Notes: generated by a model from the sequence alone, not told the origin. Shown: positions 33,290-46,133, counted from the first letter of the stretch. The stretch: DNA of 64,000 nucleotides from Glandiceps talaboti (GCF_964340395.1 NC_135550.1:1240001-1304000); one strand, 5' to 3'. Translations and numbers: made by a program.

Positions 33290-34420
33290 AGAACTGAATT
33301 TTGGCCATAATCGTTCATTTTGTGATACAAGCATGAAATTTGGCACAGACAGTGTTTAAGGGTCAATGAGTCAGAAAATAATGCTAACACCCGAGAATCC
33401 AATGTGGCAGTCATTTTTCAAGATGGCCACCAACCTAAATTGTTAAAACCTGCTTTTCAGCTTCAAAATGGACTTTAAATTATCATAAATATCCACCAGA
33501 GTGTCTGTTCATATGTTGTTGAAGATATTTAATGGTATTTATAATACAATAATAATAATAATATTAATAAACTTTATTCGTCCAAATAAATTCGGAAATT
33601 TGTTAAATGGTCGCCATAAGAGCAGCGCCCTGGTGCCCTAGTGTTGAAGAAGCAGGAGGAAACTGGAGTACCCGGGGAAAACCTGCGTTGTTTGGTAGGG
33701 TCAAACTGAGCATCACCCTTCTTACATGCAGACCTGGTTAATTTCTTAATCAAACCCAGCCAAGGCCTTGCGGGTTCGAACCCAGACTGCAGAGGTAAGA
33801 GGCGTATGAGCTAACCGCTCAGCCACCGACAGCCCGGTAATTTCAACTTATAACTAGCTAAAACCATGAATTCTTTTTTTAATATGAAATTTTATGTAAA
33901 AATACAACATTTTTGCACTGATTTTAAGGTTACAATGTTTTCTGCTTTATAATAATGTAAACCACAATGAAACACTTTGCTTACCTCTTTTGACATTGTC
34001 GAAGTGTCATTGAGTCAGAAGATAAGGCTAGCCACTAGAAAATCCAATATGGCGGCCATTTATCAAGATGGCCGCCAACCTAAATTGTTAAAACCTGCTT
34101 TTCTACTTTAAAATGGATTGCTTTTACATAAATATTCCACCAAGGTGTCTATTCATATTTTTTTTATGATATTAAATCGTATTTCACAACTTATGAACAG
34201 CTAAAATCACGATTTGTGCTTTTTTATGATATGAAATTTTAAAGTTGTTGCACAGCTAAATATTTGACTTTAATGTTACGATGTTTTCTGCCTAATACTT
34301 ATCTAAACCGCAGTGAAGCACTGAGTCAGAAAATAATGCTAGCCACTCAAAAATCCAATATGGTGGCCTATTTCCAAGATGGCTGCCAATCTGAATCCTT
34401 GCGATTTTCCTCTCAGCTTT
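33290..34420 (+). repeat. Diverged tandem repeat carrying AAGATGGCCGCCAACCTAAA
   Basis: The phrases GAGTCAGAAAATAATGCTA, CAAGATGGC-GCCAACCTAAA and TTGTTAAAACCTGCTTTTC recur at about 33370-33480, 34010-34110 and 34320-34410. The first two units are separated by an inserted SINE. No coding content. Confidence 0.65.
33545..33838 (-). mobile_element. tRNA-derived SINE, antisense
   Basis: Read on the minus strand it begins CCGGGCTGTCGGTGGCTGAG, has a B box GGGTTCGAACCC, the phrase AGGTTTTCCCCGGGTACTCC, and a tail of AATAATAATAATA preceded by GAATAAAGTTTATT. Same family as the SINE at 30205, better preserved. It interrupts the tandem repeat listed above. Confidence 0.8.
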
Positions 34421-36070
34421 GTCATAAATATTTTATCTAAGTGTCTAATCATGTGTGGTGATGTTATTGAATCGTACATCTTTCAGAAACAATTTTTCAA
34501 CTGAAAGTGGTTTATGCGCATTAATACATTGGACTTTAAGTCTAGACAGTTTTAAAGGGTGCGTTAATCTGATCAACAATTACACTTTGTTTGTTACCGT
34601 ATTGTAGGTTCAATAGTGAAGTATAATGCAATTCCAAAGTAGAACTTTTCTATGCACAGTCTTGCATAGAAAGTTGAAAAGTAAAGGGTAGTAAAGTAAG
34701 CAAAGTATATTAAAGTAAAGTATAGTAAAACAAAGTAGAGTTATGCCAGATGATGGTGATGGGCAAAATATCCTCATGCTGGCTTTGTATGTCAGTGAAA
34801 TGCACACTTTGTTTCAAAATTAAGGGAATTTCTTTATATTTTCTGAATAGTACATGTAACAATATACATTTGAGTCAATTCAAAATTATGTACTATCAGT
34901 GGTTTACTTGGCTCTGATGATGCATACAAGCATGAATTGAGATAAAATTAAACTGTTGCATATCCAATATTCACTAAACGAAATGAGCAAAACTTTATGA
35001 CCATGGGAAGGGCAGTCATTGGGCCATCAAAAGTCTGATAGTCTGAAAGTCTTCAAATGTTTTACTTTTTCTTTATTCATGATTTTTTTGGAATCAAATT
35101 AAAGTTCAGGAGAAGTCATTTACCACATCTGGAAAATATCTTTCAGCTTTGCCACAACAAAATACACTTCATAGCCAGATAAAATGTACTGCATGTCATA
35201 ATTGTCTCTCAATTCTGGTATTTTAAAACCACATTCAAGCTTTGTAAGACTTTAAATTATGTGTTTTGTTTGATATTTTATGCCTCTAAATGGCCTCCTA
35301 TATTGTCTTATTTTCAAAAAAGTTTGCATTTTTGAGGATGTATCCTTCCAATCAGTAGCAATCACGGTAATACTTGACTTTCTCCCAAAACAAGATGGAA
35401 GGTGGCTGACTAAGTACCTCCCTTCATAGGTCAGAGCTAATTATGAGACATCTCCTTACAAGTATCCATGTGAAAAGCACATCCTTTGTCAAGTAATATC
35501 ATTTGGACTGCTATTGTAGTTGATTATCACTTATTTTTAATGCATCATTGTACCTGTGCTACCATATATAATTGTATTTCTCCTCTATAGTGTAGGTGAC
35601 AGAAGGAGTGGCTAGAACAATTCTGGAGTTTCATTTAGCGAGTCTTAACATATTTTGAGAGGAGCTACAAAATTTGTTTAACCGTAAATTGTGCACATTT
35701 CCTAACTAGAGCTGATGGAAATCAATTGCCATACAGACAAATTGCAAGAGATAAAATCAAAATGAATGAATAAGTACAATGTAAACTCAACTTCAAATGT
35801 TTTGCCAACATTACATGTGGTTTGTTTTTACATCCTTTGTAAAAAAAATAAAAAATAAAAAATAAAAAATCGACCTACCTACCCAATGTGTCGGGTTATG
35901 TTGCCCGTTGAACAGCTTCTTTTTTTTTCTGGCCTAAAGTAAAATATAGTAAAGTGTGGTAAAGTAAATCATAGTATAGTAAAGTAAAGCAAATTTATAT
36001 TTTCATGTACACCTTTGGACCTCCAGCCTAGATAACTTTTAGGTGTGTTTGATGTGCATTTTTTAAAATA
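34421..36070. other. Unassigned AT-rich sequence
   Basis: Simple runs of AGTAAAGTA (34680-34735 and 35935-35995) and AAAAAT (35847-35870) are present. No gene or larger repeat recognised. Confidence 0.4.
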
Positions 36071-36076
36071 CTTTTT

Positions 36077-36186
36077 TAAAGATGATTCAAAATGCTCACA
36101 ATCACTATTGCTTTTTTGCTAGACGACATGTTTGTGAAACATATTCTGGTTTCAAAACTTTAAAAAAGCGTCTGCAAACATCTTTA
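36077..36186 (+). mobile_element. ~110-bp MITE-like element, copy 2
   Basis: Same ends and interior as the copy at 10393 (AAAGATGATTCAAAATGC to GCAAACATCTTTAAA). Followed by the same downstream sequence as copy 1, so copies 1 and 2 belong to one larger duplicated block. Confidence 0.6.
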
Positions 36187-36535
36187 AATGACCTTTTTTC
36201 AGTCGGGTATTTCCGGTCCCAGCTAGTGCACAGGATTTTGTGACGTTATAGAGGGACACCGTTAGCACGCAGCCTATGACGAGCATAGTCAACAGGTGAA
36301 TAAAACTCAACAGCATTGTGAAAAAATACATTGCTGGTGGTTGTAATAGACATCAGTAAACAAAAACTACAGTCTACATGTCTTATTAACCAACATTTAC
36401 CGATATTTACTCACACTTTCTGACTAATTGTCAGTGTCTGTGGATATATTAAAATGCAAAAATAATATAATATATATAATATATACTATATTATGGCAAA
36501 TAAATCAAAACGGCTAGACTAGATATACATAAACA
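36187..36535 (+). repeat. Repeat shared with 10504-10905
   Basis: Colinear with the intronic copy from TTTTTTCAGTC to AGATATACATAAACA. The perfect hairpin that follows the first copy is absent here. Confidence 0.6.
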
Positions 36536-37184
36536 CTTGTAATGTCGGGTGTTTCACATTCAATGACTTTTATTTATCTGATTTTTAATCATTTGCTTAG
36601 AAGAAGCATTACAATGCTGTTGTGACACGTTGACGGCATCCCGAGGACGGCATATTTTAGCCTACTATACTCGTACTCTCGTCGCCTTTTGAATGGTGCA
36701 TTTAACAACAAAGTAAACATATTTCCATTTAACAACAAAGTAAACATATTTCATCTCGAGTAAATATACTAGGTATTAGCATACCAATGGGAAACTTCAA
36801 GAAGGACATGCAGTGCCACAATATATTTGTTGGTCCCATAATACACTAATTGATTCGATTTGCTCCAAGCATATGGAATCACGCTCTGATTCGGTGCATG
36901 TAAATGTTACTGTGGCCGACCTAATTTTGTTGTCCATATATAAAATGAGAGTGACCTGTAAATGTTTCACAGTTTTCGTTGTGGTCTTGTATTGTCACAT
37001 GTTCGGCTTGTGAACGCAAGTTTACATCTATTATTTTCTGCCAGGGCTGTCTAGGGCATGATACTCTAGTCCGAGTCCGAGACCCATGTAAAACCTCAGA
37101 AACTCGCAGTCGAACTGAACAGAAGTAGGTCTCATCGACTTGTTGGGGACTCGAATTATTGCGTGTTTTTATCACGGTGTACAT
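36536..37184. other. Unassigned sequence
   Basis: A 20-base word, ATTTAACAACAAAGTAAACA, is directly repeated at about 36698 and 36726. Nothing else recognised. Confidence 0.4.
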
Positions 37185-39052
37185 GCAGCGTGCGAAATTA
37201 ACGCCGGTCCTTCGGCCCGAGACCAACAGATTTCCGTTCGGACCGACAGTTTTTCAGAATTACAACAACGTATCGGTCCTTATGACCGACTGAAATTTGG
37301 AGTAAATAATAACATTTATTCAAAGATATATCCAATTTCACCTACATGAATCTGATCTTGTGTTACCTATTTTACTCTCGACATCATCTCGTTCAAGTCA
37401 AGCGACACAGAGCTAGCTTGCTACGTGTTGTTGTCAATGTTGATATCATGTCTACATATGACGTAGCATACAGCATTTACTTTATGAAATTATGTTAGCA
37501 AAAAAACACATAATTGACCGAATTTCTCCAATTATTTGTGTCTTGACTAATCAGAACGTCTTAGACATCCAGACCCATTTTACGCATTCAGCACATGCGT
37601 CTTTTCCCACCATGATATAGTAATTGTTGTAAAGTTTACTGTTCTAAGTGTATGAAACTTTTAACGTGTTTGAGACAGTTCCACGTTGTATTTATAAAGT
37701 ATGTGGCGATATTTAGAAGGCAGCAATGAGCTTCCGAAGAAGAAGATGAATTTAAACAGACACTGTTTTTTAAAGGCTGGTATTAAAGCTGGTAAATGTT
37801 AGCGGGTTTCCCTATCAATTTACCGGAGTTCCCCATGTGTGTGGCCATTATCAAAACAAACTGTCGGAAAACATATAAATTACTCTGAAAATGGCGTTTT
37901 AACTAATAAAGAAGGCAGGTACACTTCGTAAAATATCTTCAGTACGATAGTTGTTTTTTTTGTAAAACAGTAAAAAAAATGCGTAGTCTGATTGCTTTCA
38001 ATTTGATTCATATGATAATGTATGTCCTGTCATGTTGTAATCAACGTATAAACTTAGAAATGTTGCATTTTTGTTGCCATTGTTTTATCTGGAAAATTAC
38101 TGCATCATGCCAAACACGGGTACATATAGTTGATGACACATTATAGTACAGTTACCATATCACGCGCCTACGTCAAAAAAACTTGTAAGACATGTTTAGC
38201 CATACTTCTCTTCATCATGGTCAGATTTCTTACACAAACAGTCGAGTCAGAGACGATACTCAATACACCACTGTATGGTATACGGGTAGGGCTTTATGGG
38301 GGGGGGGGGGGGCTTCAGTACATATTTGAAGGAAGACGAAACTGCTCCGTGTCACTTTTGTGGATGGAAATTGAAATAAAGTGAATACACAGTTTTCAAG
38401 AGGGATAGTTATGCGACAAAACTTTCTGCCATGATGAAGTTGTGGGTCTACTTTCGCTAAGAGTTGGAAAGCTACATCAGCTGTTGCCACAGACGATGAA
38501 TATGACTTTGGATATGTGATTCAGAATTTAGTGAATCGCACAGAGAGGAAGGAGAGGACTGTGATCTCTTAGAGATTGCAGATAATGCATATTTAATGAT
38601 TCATTCACCCATATTATCTACAATCTATGGATATGTATTTCTATGGTGTAATGAATACATTCAGTCTCAGACCACTATAGTCTATAGGAACAGATTATGC
38701 GAGAATGAATATTCATAGTTTCTGGGTTCATAGTTACAAATGAAAATCTCTACTCATAGAGTCAAATATTACTTGGTAGTGAATCAAAATTTACTTCTGA
38801 GTTATTTGTTGACTCTGTGAGTGGAAATTTTATGAAATAATAGTGGATAGTGAACAATTCGTTGTACTCTCTTTTACTTTAGTATATCTAAAGATATGTT
38901 GTATCATATTAAAGTTCAAAATCATTTAATCTGTAAATGGAGGGTATATAAATATAGGTCGTGAACGTGAACTGCATTGAGTACGGTATGGACCAGCAGT
39001 TTTCCTTAAGGACCAGCAGTATTTGCTACATGTCGGTCCTTATGACCGGTAG
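37185..39052 (+). mobile_element. 1.9-kb interspersed element E, copy 2
   Basis: Full-length partner of 16810-18726 with the same start (GCAGCGTGCGAAATTAACGC) and end (GGTCCTTATGACCGGTAG). It lacks the short LINE insertion of copy 1. Scattered substitutions and small indels show the copies separated some time ago. No coding frame is shared in an intact form. Confidence 0.75.
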
Positions 39053-39435
39053 TCATTTTCCCTTAAGTTCACACACTGTGTACATGTGATTATTATATAT
39101 TTGATTATCGGTAGTTGGGTAGTGTTGTCAAGTTTTGTTTCGCAGGCAGTCACCACGTTCGCGGCAGTATATATACGTAGGATAGTTCCGCCGATCAAAG
39201 CTGAAGTCGTGTATGTACGTATGGACTCGGAGAGCACATTCGGGTTGAATTTATCCACATGTGTTGAAATAATCCATATTTATCAATTAGATATATTGCA
39301 AAAGTCACACAGAAAAAATGTCTCTAACATCAAACCAAACACTGAGAAATTGGACCAAAGCGAACGTGGCTAATATCTAGTTGCAGGCTTTCTCTGATAA
39401 CCATGTGCTGGGGTCACGACCTTGAGTGCCGACAT

Positions 39436-39546
39436 TTTAAGGTGTTTGCAGACGCTTTTGTAAAGTTTTAAAACCAGAATACATTTCACAAACATGTCAT
39501 CTAGCAAAATAGCAATAGTGAATGTGAGTATTTTGAATCACCTTTA
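39436..39546 (-). mobile_element. ~112-bp MITE-like element, copy 3 (inverted)
   Basis: Starts AAGGTGTTTGCAGACGC and ends TTGAATCACCTTTAAA, the reverse complement of copies 1 and 2. It stands alone here, without the downstream block, which supports the idea that the ~112 bases are a mobile unit in their own right. Confidence 0.65.
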
Positions 39547-39795
39547 AATGACTTCGTAATGTATCAAAGAGTGAACCTGATACATTTTAGTACCTTGTGA
39601 AACCAAAGCATTTTGATACATTGACTGCTCCAAAGATTCATATCTTCGCTGACTGACAATGGGTCTGCTTGATCTAGAGGTTGTTATGGAGTCAAGTTTA
39701 ACTACTCTAATCCCTGTATGATTCATGATGAACTGACCACATTGTCAGAATGGAATCATTATCTTTTGTCAGGCCTCATAAAAAAAATGTGATTT
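39547..39795. other. Unassigned sequence
   Basis: No gene or repeat recognised. Confidence 0.3.
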
Positions 39796-41150
39796 TTTAT
39801 TAGCTCCGCTGTCAGCGAAAGCTGGTGTGTTGATGCGCAGAGGGTAGCTTACTCAGATTTGTTAATTTCAAGTCAACACATCTTTTCTATTTTTGATGAT
39901 TTTTTTTTTATGTAATTTAAAAAAAAATTAATATGTTAATGAGCATTGTGACCAACGCCATATTGGAAATCAGTCCACAAGACTTTAAGTAAACTGGCAC
40001 TTTTCAAAAGACACTATTGATGTCAAACAAGCATTGTAATATGTGCTATAGTCATAATTCTACACAGGGTTGTAAACTTCAAATCCAAATTCTGCACCCC
40101 TTCTACATAATCAGTCAGTCCGCAACACCCTCATTTGCATACAATCTATCCTTCAGATCGCGACCATTACACTTTGAATGGTTGCTCACGGGCCTTATTT
40201 ATTGGTATTTTCAACTCGCCGTAACTTTCACTAGAGTCCACCCACCATTTTAGATACTGTAAACGCCTAAACCTCAACTGACATCTCTTCTTTCATGCCA
40301 GCAAAATAAATTTTGGAATTACATTTAGGAATAGCGATTTTCCGACGAATTCGGGACGCATACTTGAGGCCCTGAAATTTCGACCCGATTTTCGCTAATA
40401 GTTTCTTTAATACGGACCGGAAAGTTTACAAATTTCACAAAAAGGTGGATTTTTATGTGTTTTAAATAACCATGGCAAGTAAATTAAGTAGGATCGTTGT
40501 GTAATGGTCCGTTCAAGAATTTTTGGTAGAAAACGACTGATTTGACCCAGAAGTTGAAGCTGACCTCGTTTGACCGGGCGATTTTCCACAGCAAGCAGCA
40601 ACGCGGGAGTTCTTATCTTGGTACTCACTAAAATCACACTTCAGACCTACTATAAAAGTTTGATGTTTTCAGATAACATGTAACTTGTGATTAATTCTAT
40701 ATTGTCGTGCAATTTGGAGTGACAGTGAACCAGAATGAAGACAACTTGCGTAAGCAAGGTATGCCTAGGCATGCGGTTGAAGTTATGCAAGAGCATTCTC
40801 CGAGACTCTGTGTACACTGTGTACTGTGAATCGACCAAACTTTGTTTATTGGCCGACAGTTTACATGTAAACAAATGAACATGTCTTGTCATTTCCAAAA
40901 TGCAAATATTTGGCAAGTAAAAATAATTAAAATAATTACAACTTTAATTTGGCTTCAGACTTTGCATTATGTTTTGTGTATCTTTCCCCGTTTTACATGT
41001 AAATCCGAAAAGGTTCTCTCAAGTCATGTCAGTGATCATACCGGGACTGCTTTGAGTATGAGCAAGGTGAGGAATGTTGAGGTATTTTGTTGAGAATTAT
41101 TAATGTTGCGAAATGTCAAGTAACCTTGTACTGTAAATACAATGGAATGA
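39796..41150 (+). repeat. Repeat Y, uninterrupted copy
   Basis: Begins near TTAGCTCCGCTGTCAGCGAA and runs to AATACAATGGAATGATGAAA. Reverse-orientation relatives occupy about 59463-60195 and 62869-64000; the latter runs off the window with the same GATGCGCAG start reached at its far end. A frame of about 83 codons (40842-41093), including NIWQVKIIKIITTLIWLQTL, is recognisable in all three, but I know no family for it. Confidence 0.75.
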
Positions 41151-41259
41151 TGAAAAAAAATTACAAGTAGGGCCAATGTCATCCGCCAGTAAACTATAGC
41201 TAGTTAGAGAAGCATTCAAGCTGGAATGGTTAGAATTGTATATACCTTGTAAGTTTTTA

Positions 41260-41735
41260 GCGTAATATCAGACGATGTTATGTCTACTATAAGTTGAATG
41301 TTGTTGACAATTATAGACAGTGTTTTGGGTAAATTTGTTAGAAAATTGAAATTCGAATTGCCTCAAAATTATTTTAGATTCCTAGTTTATTTCATTCATC
41401 ATTAAAATTTCCAGGGTTAAAGCTGTAAGACACTGGAATTATTTATAGCCAACCTCAAAAATCTTCTCTCTTTTTTCTTTGTGTGTGTGTGTGTGCATTT
41501 CCCAGTCATTATTTTTCTTATTTTTTTTATAAAATGGTGACTATGGTATTAAAGTACAATATTTTACAAACTGTCTGTGTAAAATGTGTTTTATAGTGAG
41601 ACATCATATGAAACTACTAACCACTTTATTACATTGCTAAAACAAAACTGCATAGTGAAGAGCTGAACAAGTGAACCATTTCTACATGTTATCAAAATAA
41701 AAAATAAAAAGAACAGCAGAGCTATTCTGACTGAT
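41260..41735 (+). repeat. Repeat X, uninterrupted copy
   Basis: Contains GTTGAATGTTGTTGACAA, AATTGCCTCAAAATTATTTT, GACACTGGAATTATTTATAG and TAAAATGGTGACTATGGTAT, all of which recur at 60475-60996 and 61531-62330. It follows repeat Y directly, with no 550-bp inverted-repeat element between, so this locus shows the order before those insertions. Confidence 0.7.
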
Positions 41736-42269
41736 AGGTTGCTTGTTCATTTGTCTATTAATCCCTGTTGTTATTGTTGCAATATACATGATCATTTGGC
41801 TGTTGCTATGGGTATAGTCTTGTTGCTGGGCACATTTACATGCATTTTTTGAATGTTTATTCAATTGTCTACTAACCCTTAAAGTGTACATGCAAAGGTT
41901 GATAATTTTTTTCATTATTATGTTTATTTTGCCATAAAAATAAATGAAATTGCATTCATACCTCTAAATATTATGCGCATTGGCAAGAAAGTCACAAAAA
42001 TACTTGCGCCCTTAATCACCTGTGCTCCGACTAACTTCGGCACCTCAGCCAGCTCACGAAATGTGTCAAGGTCCAACATGTTACAAAGGCCTTCTATGAA
42101 TTACTAATTACGCTTGCCATAGAGTATTATCTGTAACTGTACATGTTGTTGTGTACCAGTTTAGTCTTCTGGCAACAATGGTTGGCAGCACCCGCAGTGA
42201 AACAATCACCCTACAGACATTTCCGAGTGATAACTGAGTAGGTAACGGATGAAGGCACTGGACAGTGAC

Positions 42270-42980
42270 GCCATACAGTGAAAGCCGGTAAATGTTACCG
42301 GGGCCGGAGTTCTCATGCCACCGGTGTAGCCATGATCCAAGCGAAAAAAAGGAAAACATATATAAAATAATTTGAAATGATGTTTCACGAATCAAGGAAG
42401 CAAGTTAGCTTCATAAAATATTTTTGGTACGATAGCAATTTTTTGAAACAATGCATAGTCCGATTGTATGTTTTGATTTCCATGTTGCTGAGAGTCAATT
42501 GTGATACATCACATGTACATACTGTCGCAATCTTATCAAAGTAAAAAGATGCAACGTTAATTATAATGGTGCTATTTTTGTTTCCATTGTGTTGTCTACC
42601 TGAACAATTACTGTGTCATGCCCAAACACATGTCCAAAATGGATGGACACAGCAAAGTACAGTCAACACTTCACGCTCCCAGTCAAATACATCCGCAACG
42701 TAAGACATGTCTACCGATCAAAAACTCAAACAAAACAAAATAAAAATGGTTGGAGACCAATACGCAATACACCACAGTACGGCTGGCTTCAGTGAATAGT
42801 AATGAATGCAGTAAAAAATTAAATAAAGTGTGTGTACACATAGTTTTCAAGAGGGATAGCTATCCAACAAAATGTTCTGCTCCTATGAATTTATGGGTCT
42901 ACTGAACAACTTGAGAGAATATTATGGGGAACTCGTGTTGTGTTGACTTCTCGTGAAACCATTCTCATCCAATCTCTGTA
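42270..42980 (+). repeat. Element E, diverged third copy
   Basis: Shares, in order, GCCGGTAAATGTTA-CGGG, AAAACATATA, GGTACGATAGC, TGTTGTAATC-like, ATTACTG-ATCATGCC, and TTTTCAAGAGGGATAG with 17450-18130 and 37780-38460. It carries many substitutions, so it is older than the two full copies. Confidence 0.55.
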
Positions 42981-44198
42981 TGATCGATGGGTACGGAAAT
43001 ATTAGATAATTTTCGTTTTGATTAGATTGTCTGTGACAGCTGTTTTCCACCCATTGAATAGTTATGCCAACAAAGGACGCTGATAACAGCCTTCACTTTA
43101 TATAAACAATACGGCTTCACTAGGACGTAAACAATACGATGGATGATCCATGTTGTGAAATTTACATTGAAAAACCCTTATAAAGCAGTGTCATTCAGTC
43201 TCTGTGGTTGACCACCACCTTCCTCACTCATTCACTGCCAGAGGAACTATCGTTACTGCTAGCGGTAGGTTTTAATGAATATGGCTAAATCACACCATCA
43301 GATGTTAATGCTGGAGTGTCAAATAATCAACGTCATGTTCTGGCGAAACCGGTTGTGAAGTTGACCTTCTGGCTCGGCCCTAATGGCTTTGCATGTAAAG
43401 ATAAACTGATGAAGACGTTTGTGTTCCTCAAGTGATGTCACGATGTTCCAAAATCTGTCCTATGCATATGCAAATGAGAAGTACTTCCTGAGGTGCTCTG
43501 TGGCTGAGCCTAGAGTGGCTCATTTTTCACGCAATTTCTCATGTCAGAGCTATTCTATACTGTCACAAAACCCAATGTCATTTATTTTTATGGCAAAATG
43601 AACATAATGACGAAAAAAAGTATCACCATTTGCATGTACACTTTAAGATGCCATAGACTTCCCATGCAAATGACCCCCTAGGCCAAGGATTTTTTAGGTT
43701 GCACACATTTGTACACAATGTTTTGATAGTGATCATTTTACACCAAAAGAGGTGGGATATGGTCTCATCTACAAGTATATCAATAATTATGAAATATTGA
43801 ATTTTAATTTACATGAATGTATGATCAGTAACATGACCAAGGAATAAGGGAAAATTGGTATATAACACGTTTTTGGTCAAAAAAGCATGTGAAATTTAGT
43901 TTTTTGAAAAATACAAGGGTTACAATTGGAAATTAGCTGTAAAAATTAATAGACATAGTATGGGTGTTGGGTAAAATATTTATCATAAAATCAACAAGTA
44001 CTGTCAATTGATGTTTACAGTAAATACAAATTTGCATATCATATATACAAATACTGCATACATATAAGTCTACAGATAGCAGCATAATGATATGTCTCAC
44101 ATACGATTATGTCCAACACTTCGTCTGTTGACAAAAATCTGACGAAAGACAACGATGTAGATTCTGCTGTAACGTCTTCTAAACCAACCTAGGAGTAA

Positions 44199-44486
44199 TC
44201 ATATGGCATTGGCTCCCTCAAAAACGTAAAATTCTTCTTCATCATCGCTACCACCGTCTAGAAATTGTCGAGCGAAACACTCTCTGTCTTCCGGGTTTAC
44301 TTTGTTCAATATATTAGCATAATGTCGAAGGTCAACATCCATAGCGGCCACCTTATTAGGCATTGCTAAGTAGGCGCTCATTCGGTGGCAAAAAGTGAGA
44401 AAAATCGAACCCGTGACTATTTCCCGCCTGAATAATTTAATATTTAATAAGATAACATCATGTACATCATTACTTATTATGGGCAT
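44199..44486 (-). pseudogene. Possible N-terminal remnant of a piggyBac-like transposase
   Basis: The 95-codon minus-strand frame ends with MPNKVAAMDVDLRHYANILN, KVNPEDRECFARQFLDG and GSDDEEEFYVFEG. A short acidic N-terminus with DDEE before the DDE domain is usual for piggyBac-type transposases, and the frame points inward from the 44631 terminus as expected. No catalytic domain follows. The assignment rests on position and composition; the N-terminus itself is not diagnostic. Confidence 0.35.
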
Positions 44487-45175
44487 AATTAAGGGCGGGA
44501 TAGCGATAACCCATTACAACGTCACTTTATGACAGCATATGCAAATTACTCTGTTGTCGTTGATATCAACCACGAAGCCTAGAACGTGGAAGTGCTACGT
44601 CGCGGATATCAACGACGCGGCGTCACAAGGGTTAATCCCTGTTATGCAATATCTGTGATTAAGTGGCTGTTGCCATGGGCGTGGTCTTGCTGCTAGACAC
44701 ATTTGCATACATTTTTTGAATGTTTGTTCACTTGTCTAAGAATCCCTGTGTTATCTTTGTGAAAAACACCACTGCTTGGATGTTGCTATGGGCGTGGTTG
44801 CCAGGAACAATTGCATACATTTTTTGAATGATTACTCACTTGCCTACAAGATGATGATGATGTTATTTAATCAAAATATACTGCCATTCGGTTGTTGCTA
44901 AGGGCGTGGTCAAGGTTGCTAGGGCCAATTTGTGTCAAAATCTTTTGAAGAAAATCTGCAAAATAACACTAGAAATATCTCACCAAGTTTCAGTCTCATT
45001 GACCGAGTACTTTTTGAGATATAAGTTTTTGACCAAAATTCACATTTTTACACCTAATTTGCATATCACTGATGAGAGCTCATTATATGCGTAAATATAT
45101 CTTCATCTATACACACCCAGATGCATCACCATTAAATGTCAGCCCAATCTGCCCAGTAGTTCTGAAATTTAATTT

Positions 45176-45977
45176 CATTTTTGGTCAAAAACTTATATCT
45201 CAAAAAGTACTTGGTCAATGAGTCTGAAACTTGGTGAGATGTTTATGAAAGTGTTATTCTGCAGATTTTCTTCAAAACATTTTGACAAAATTGGCCCTAG
45301 CAACCATAACCATGACCATGCCCGTAGCAACAACCAAATGGCAGTATATTTTGGTCAAATAACAACATCATCTGGTAGGCAAGTGAGCAAACATTTTTTA
45401 AAATGTATGCAAATACCCTAGCAACCATGACCACGCCCATAGCAACAGCCAAACGGTCGTGTATTTCACAAAGATAACAGGAATTAATAGACAATTGAAT
45501 AAAAATTCAAAAAAATGTATGTAAATTTGCCTAGCAACAAGACCAAGCCCATAGCAACAGCCAAATAATCATGTATATTGCAAAAATAACAACAGGAATA
45601 GAAAGACAAATGAATATACATTCAAAAAATGTATGTAAATGTGTCTAGCAACAAGACCATGCCCATAGCAACAACCAAATGATCATATATATTGCAAAGA
45701 TAACAATAGGGATTAATAGACAATTGCAAAGATAACAATAGGGATTAATAGACAATTGAATAAACATGCAAAAAATGCATGAAAATATAGCTAACAACAT
45801 GACCACACCCATAGCAACCACCAAATGATAGCATATATCGTAAAGATAGCAACATGGTTGGATAGGCAACTGGATAGTCATTCAGCAAATGAACACCTAT
45901 TGTTAGCATGGACTAGCATATGGATAAACATTTTTAAAAACTGTACAGTTGTGCTACAATGCCATTGGTGGTATTTT
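45176..45977 (+). repeat. Repeat R1, plus-strand piece nested in the minus copy
   Basis: Runs from TTTCATTTTTGGTCAAAAAC through the CCATAGCAACAGCCAAA units to GTGCTACAATGCC and GGTATTTTTT. With the minus-strand piece on its left it forms a large imperfect inverted repeat centred near 45176. Confidence 0.7.
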
Positions 45978-46133
45978 TTAAAGTTTTTTTTGACCAAAAA
46001 TCACTTTTTTTAACCCAAATCACACATCATAGTAAGGTCATTTTGATTTGAGCAATTTCCCAACTAGTCACCCAAAGTAATACACCCACCAAATATCATG
46101 GCAATCAGTCCAGCAGTTTTTGACTTCATGTTG

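Larger units (their letters stand above)
41876..44631 (-). mobile_element. piggyBac-like element inserted in R1
   Basis: Bounded by CTAA (41872-41875) on the left and TTAA (44632-44635) on the right. Its ends are CCCTTAAAGTG... and ...CGTCACAAGGG, so it has the TTAA target and CCCTT/AAGGG termini of the piggyBac superfamily. The flanking R1 sequence reads continuously if the 2756 bases and one TTAA copy are removed. An internal inverted repeat (about 65 bp, starting AAAGTGTACATGCAAA at 41881, with its partner ending at 43645) and a diverged copy of element E (42270-42980) lie inside. Only a short transposase-like frame remains (44199-44486, minus), so the element is not autonomous. Confidence 0.7.

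Noticed and set aside
41883-43642. A separate TTAA-flanked element with AGTGTACATGCAAA inverted ends
   Set aside because: TTAA occurs at 41879 and 43643, but the R1 flank is continuous only if the larger CCCTT...AAGGG unit (41876-44631) is removed, so these are better seen as internal inverted repeats of that element.
44620-45977. A single giant palindromic element
   Set aside because: The symmetry is explained by a plus-strand R1 piece nested in a minus-strand R1 copy; each half follows the R1 order independently.
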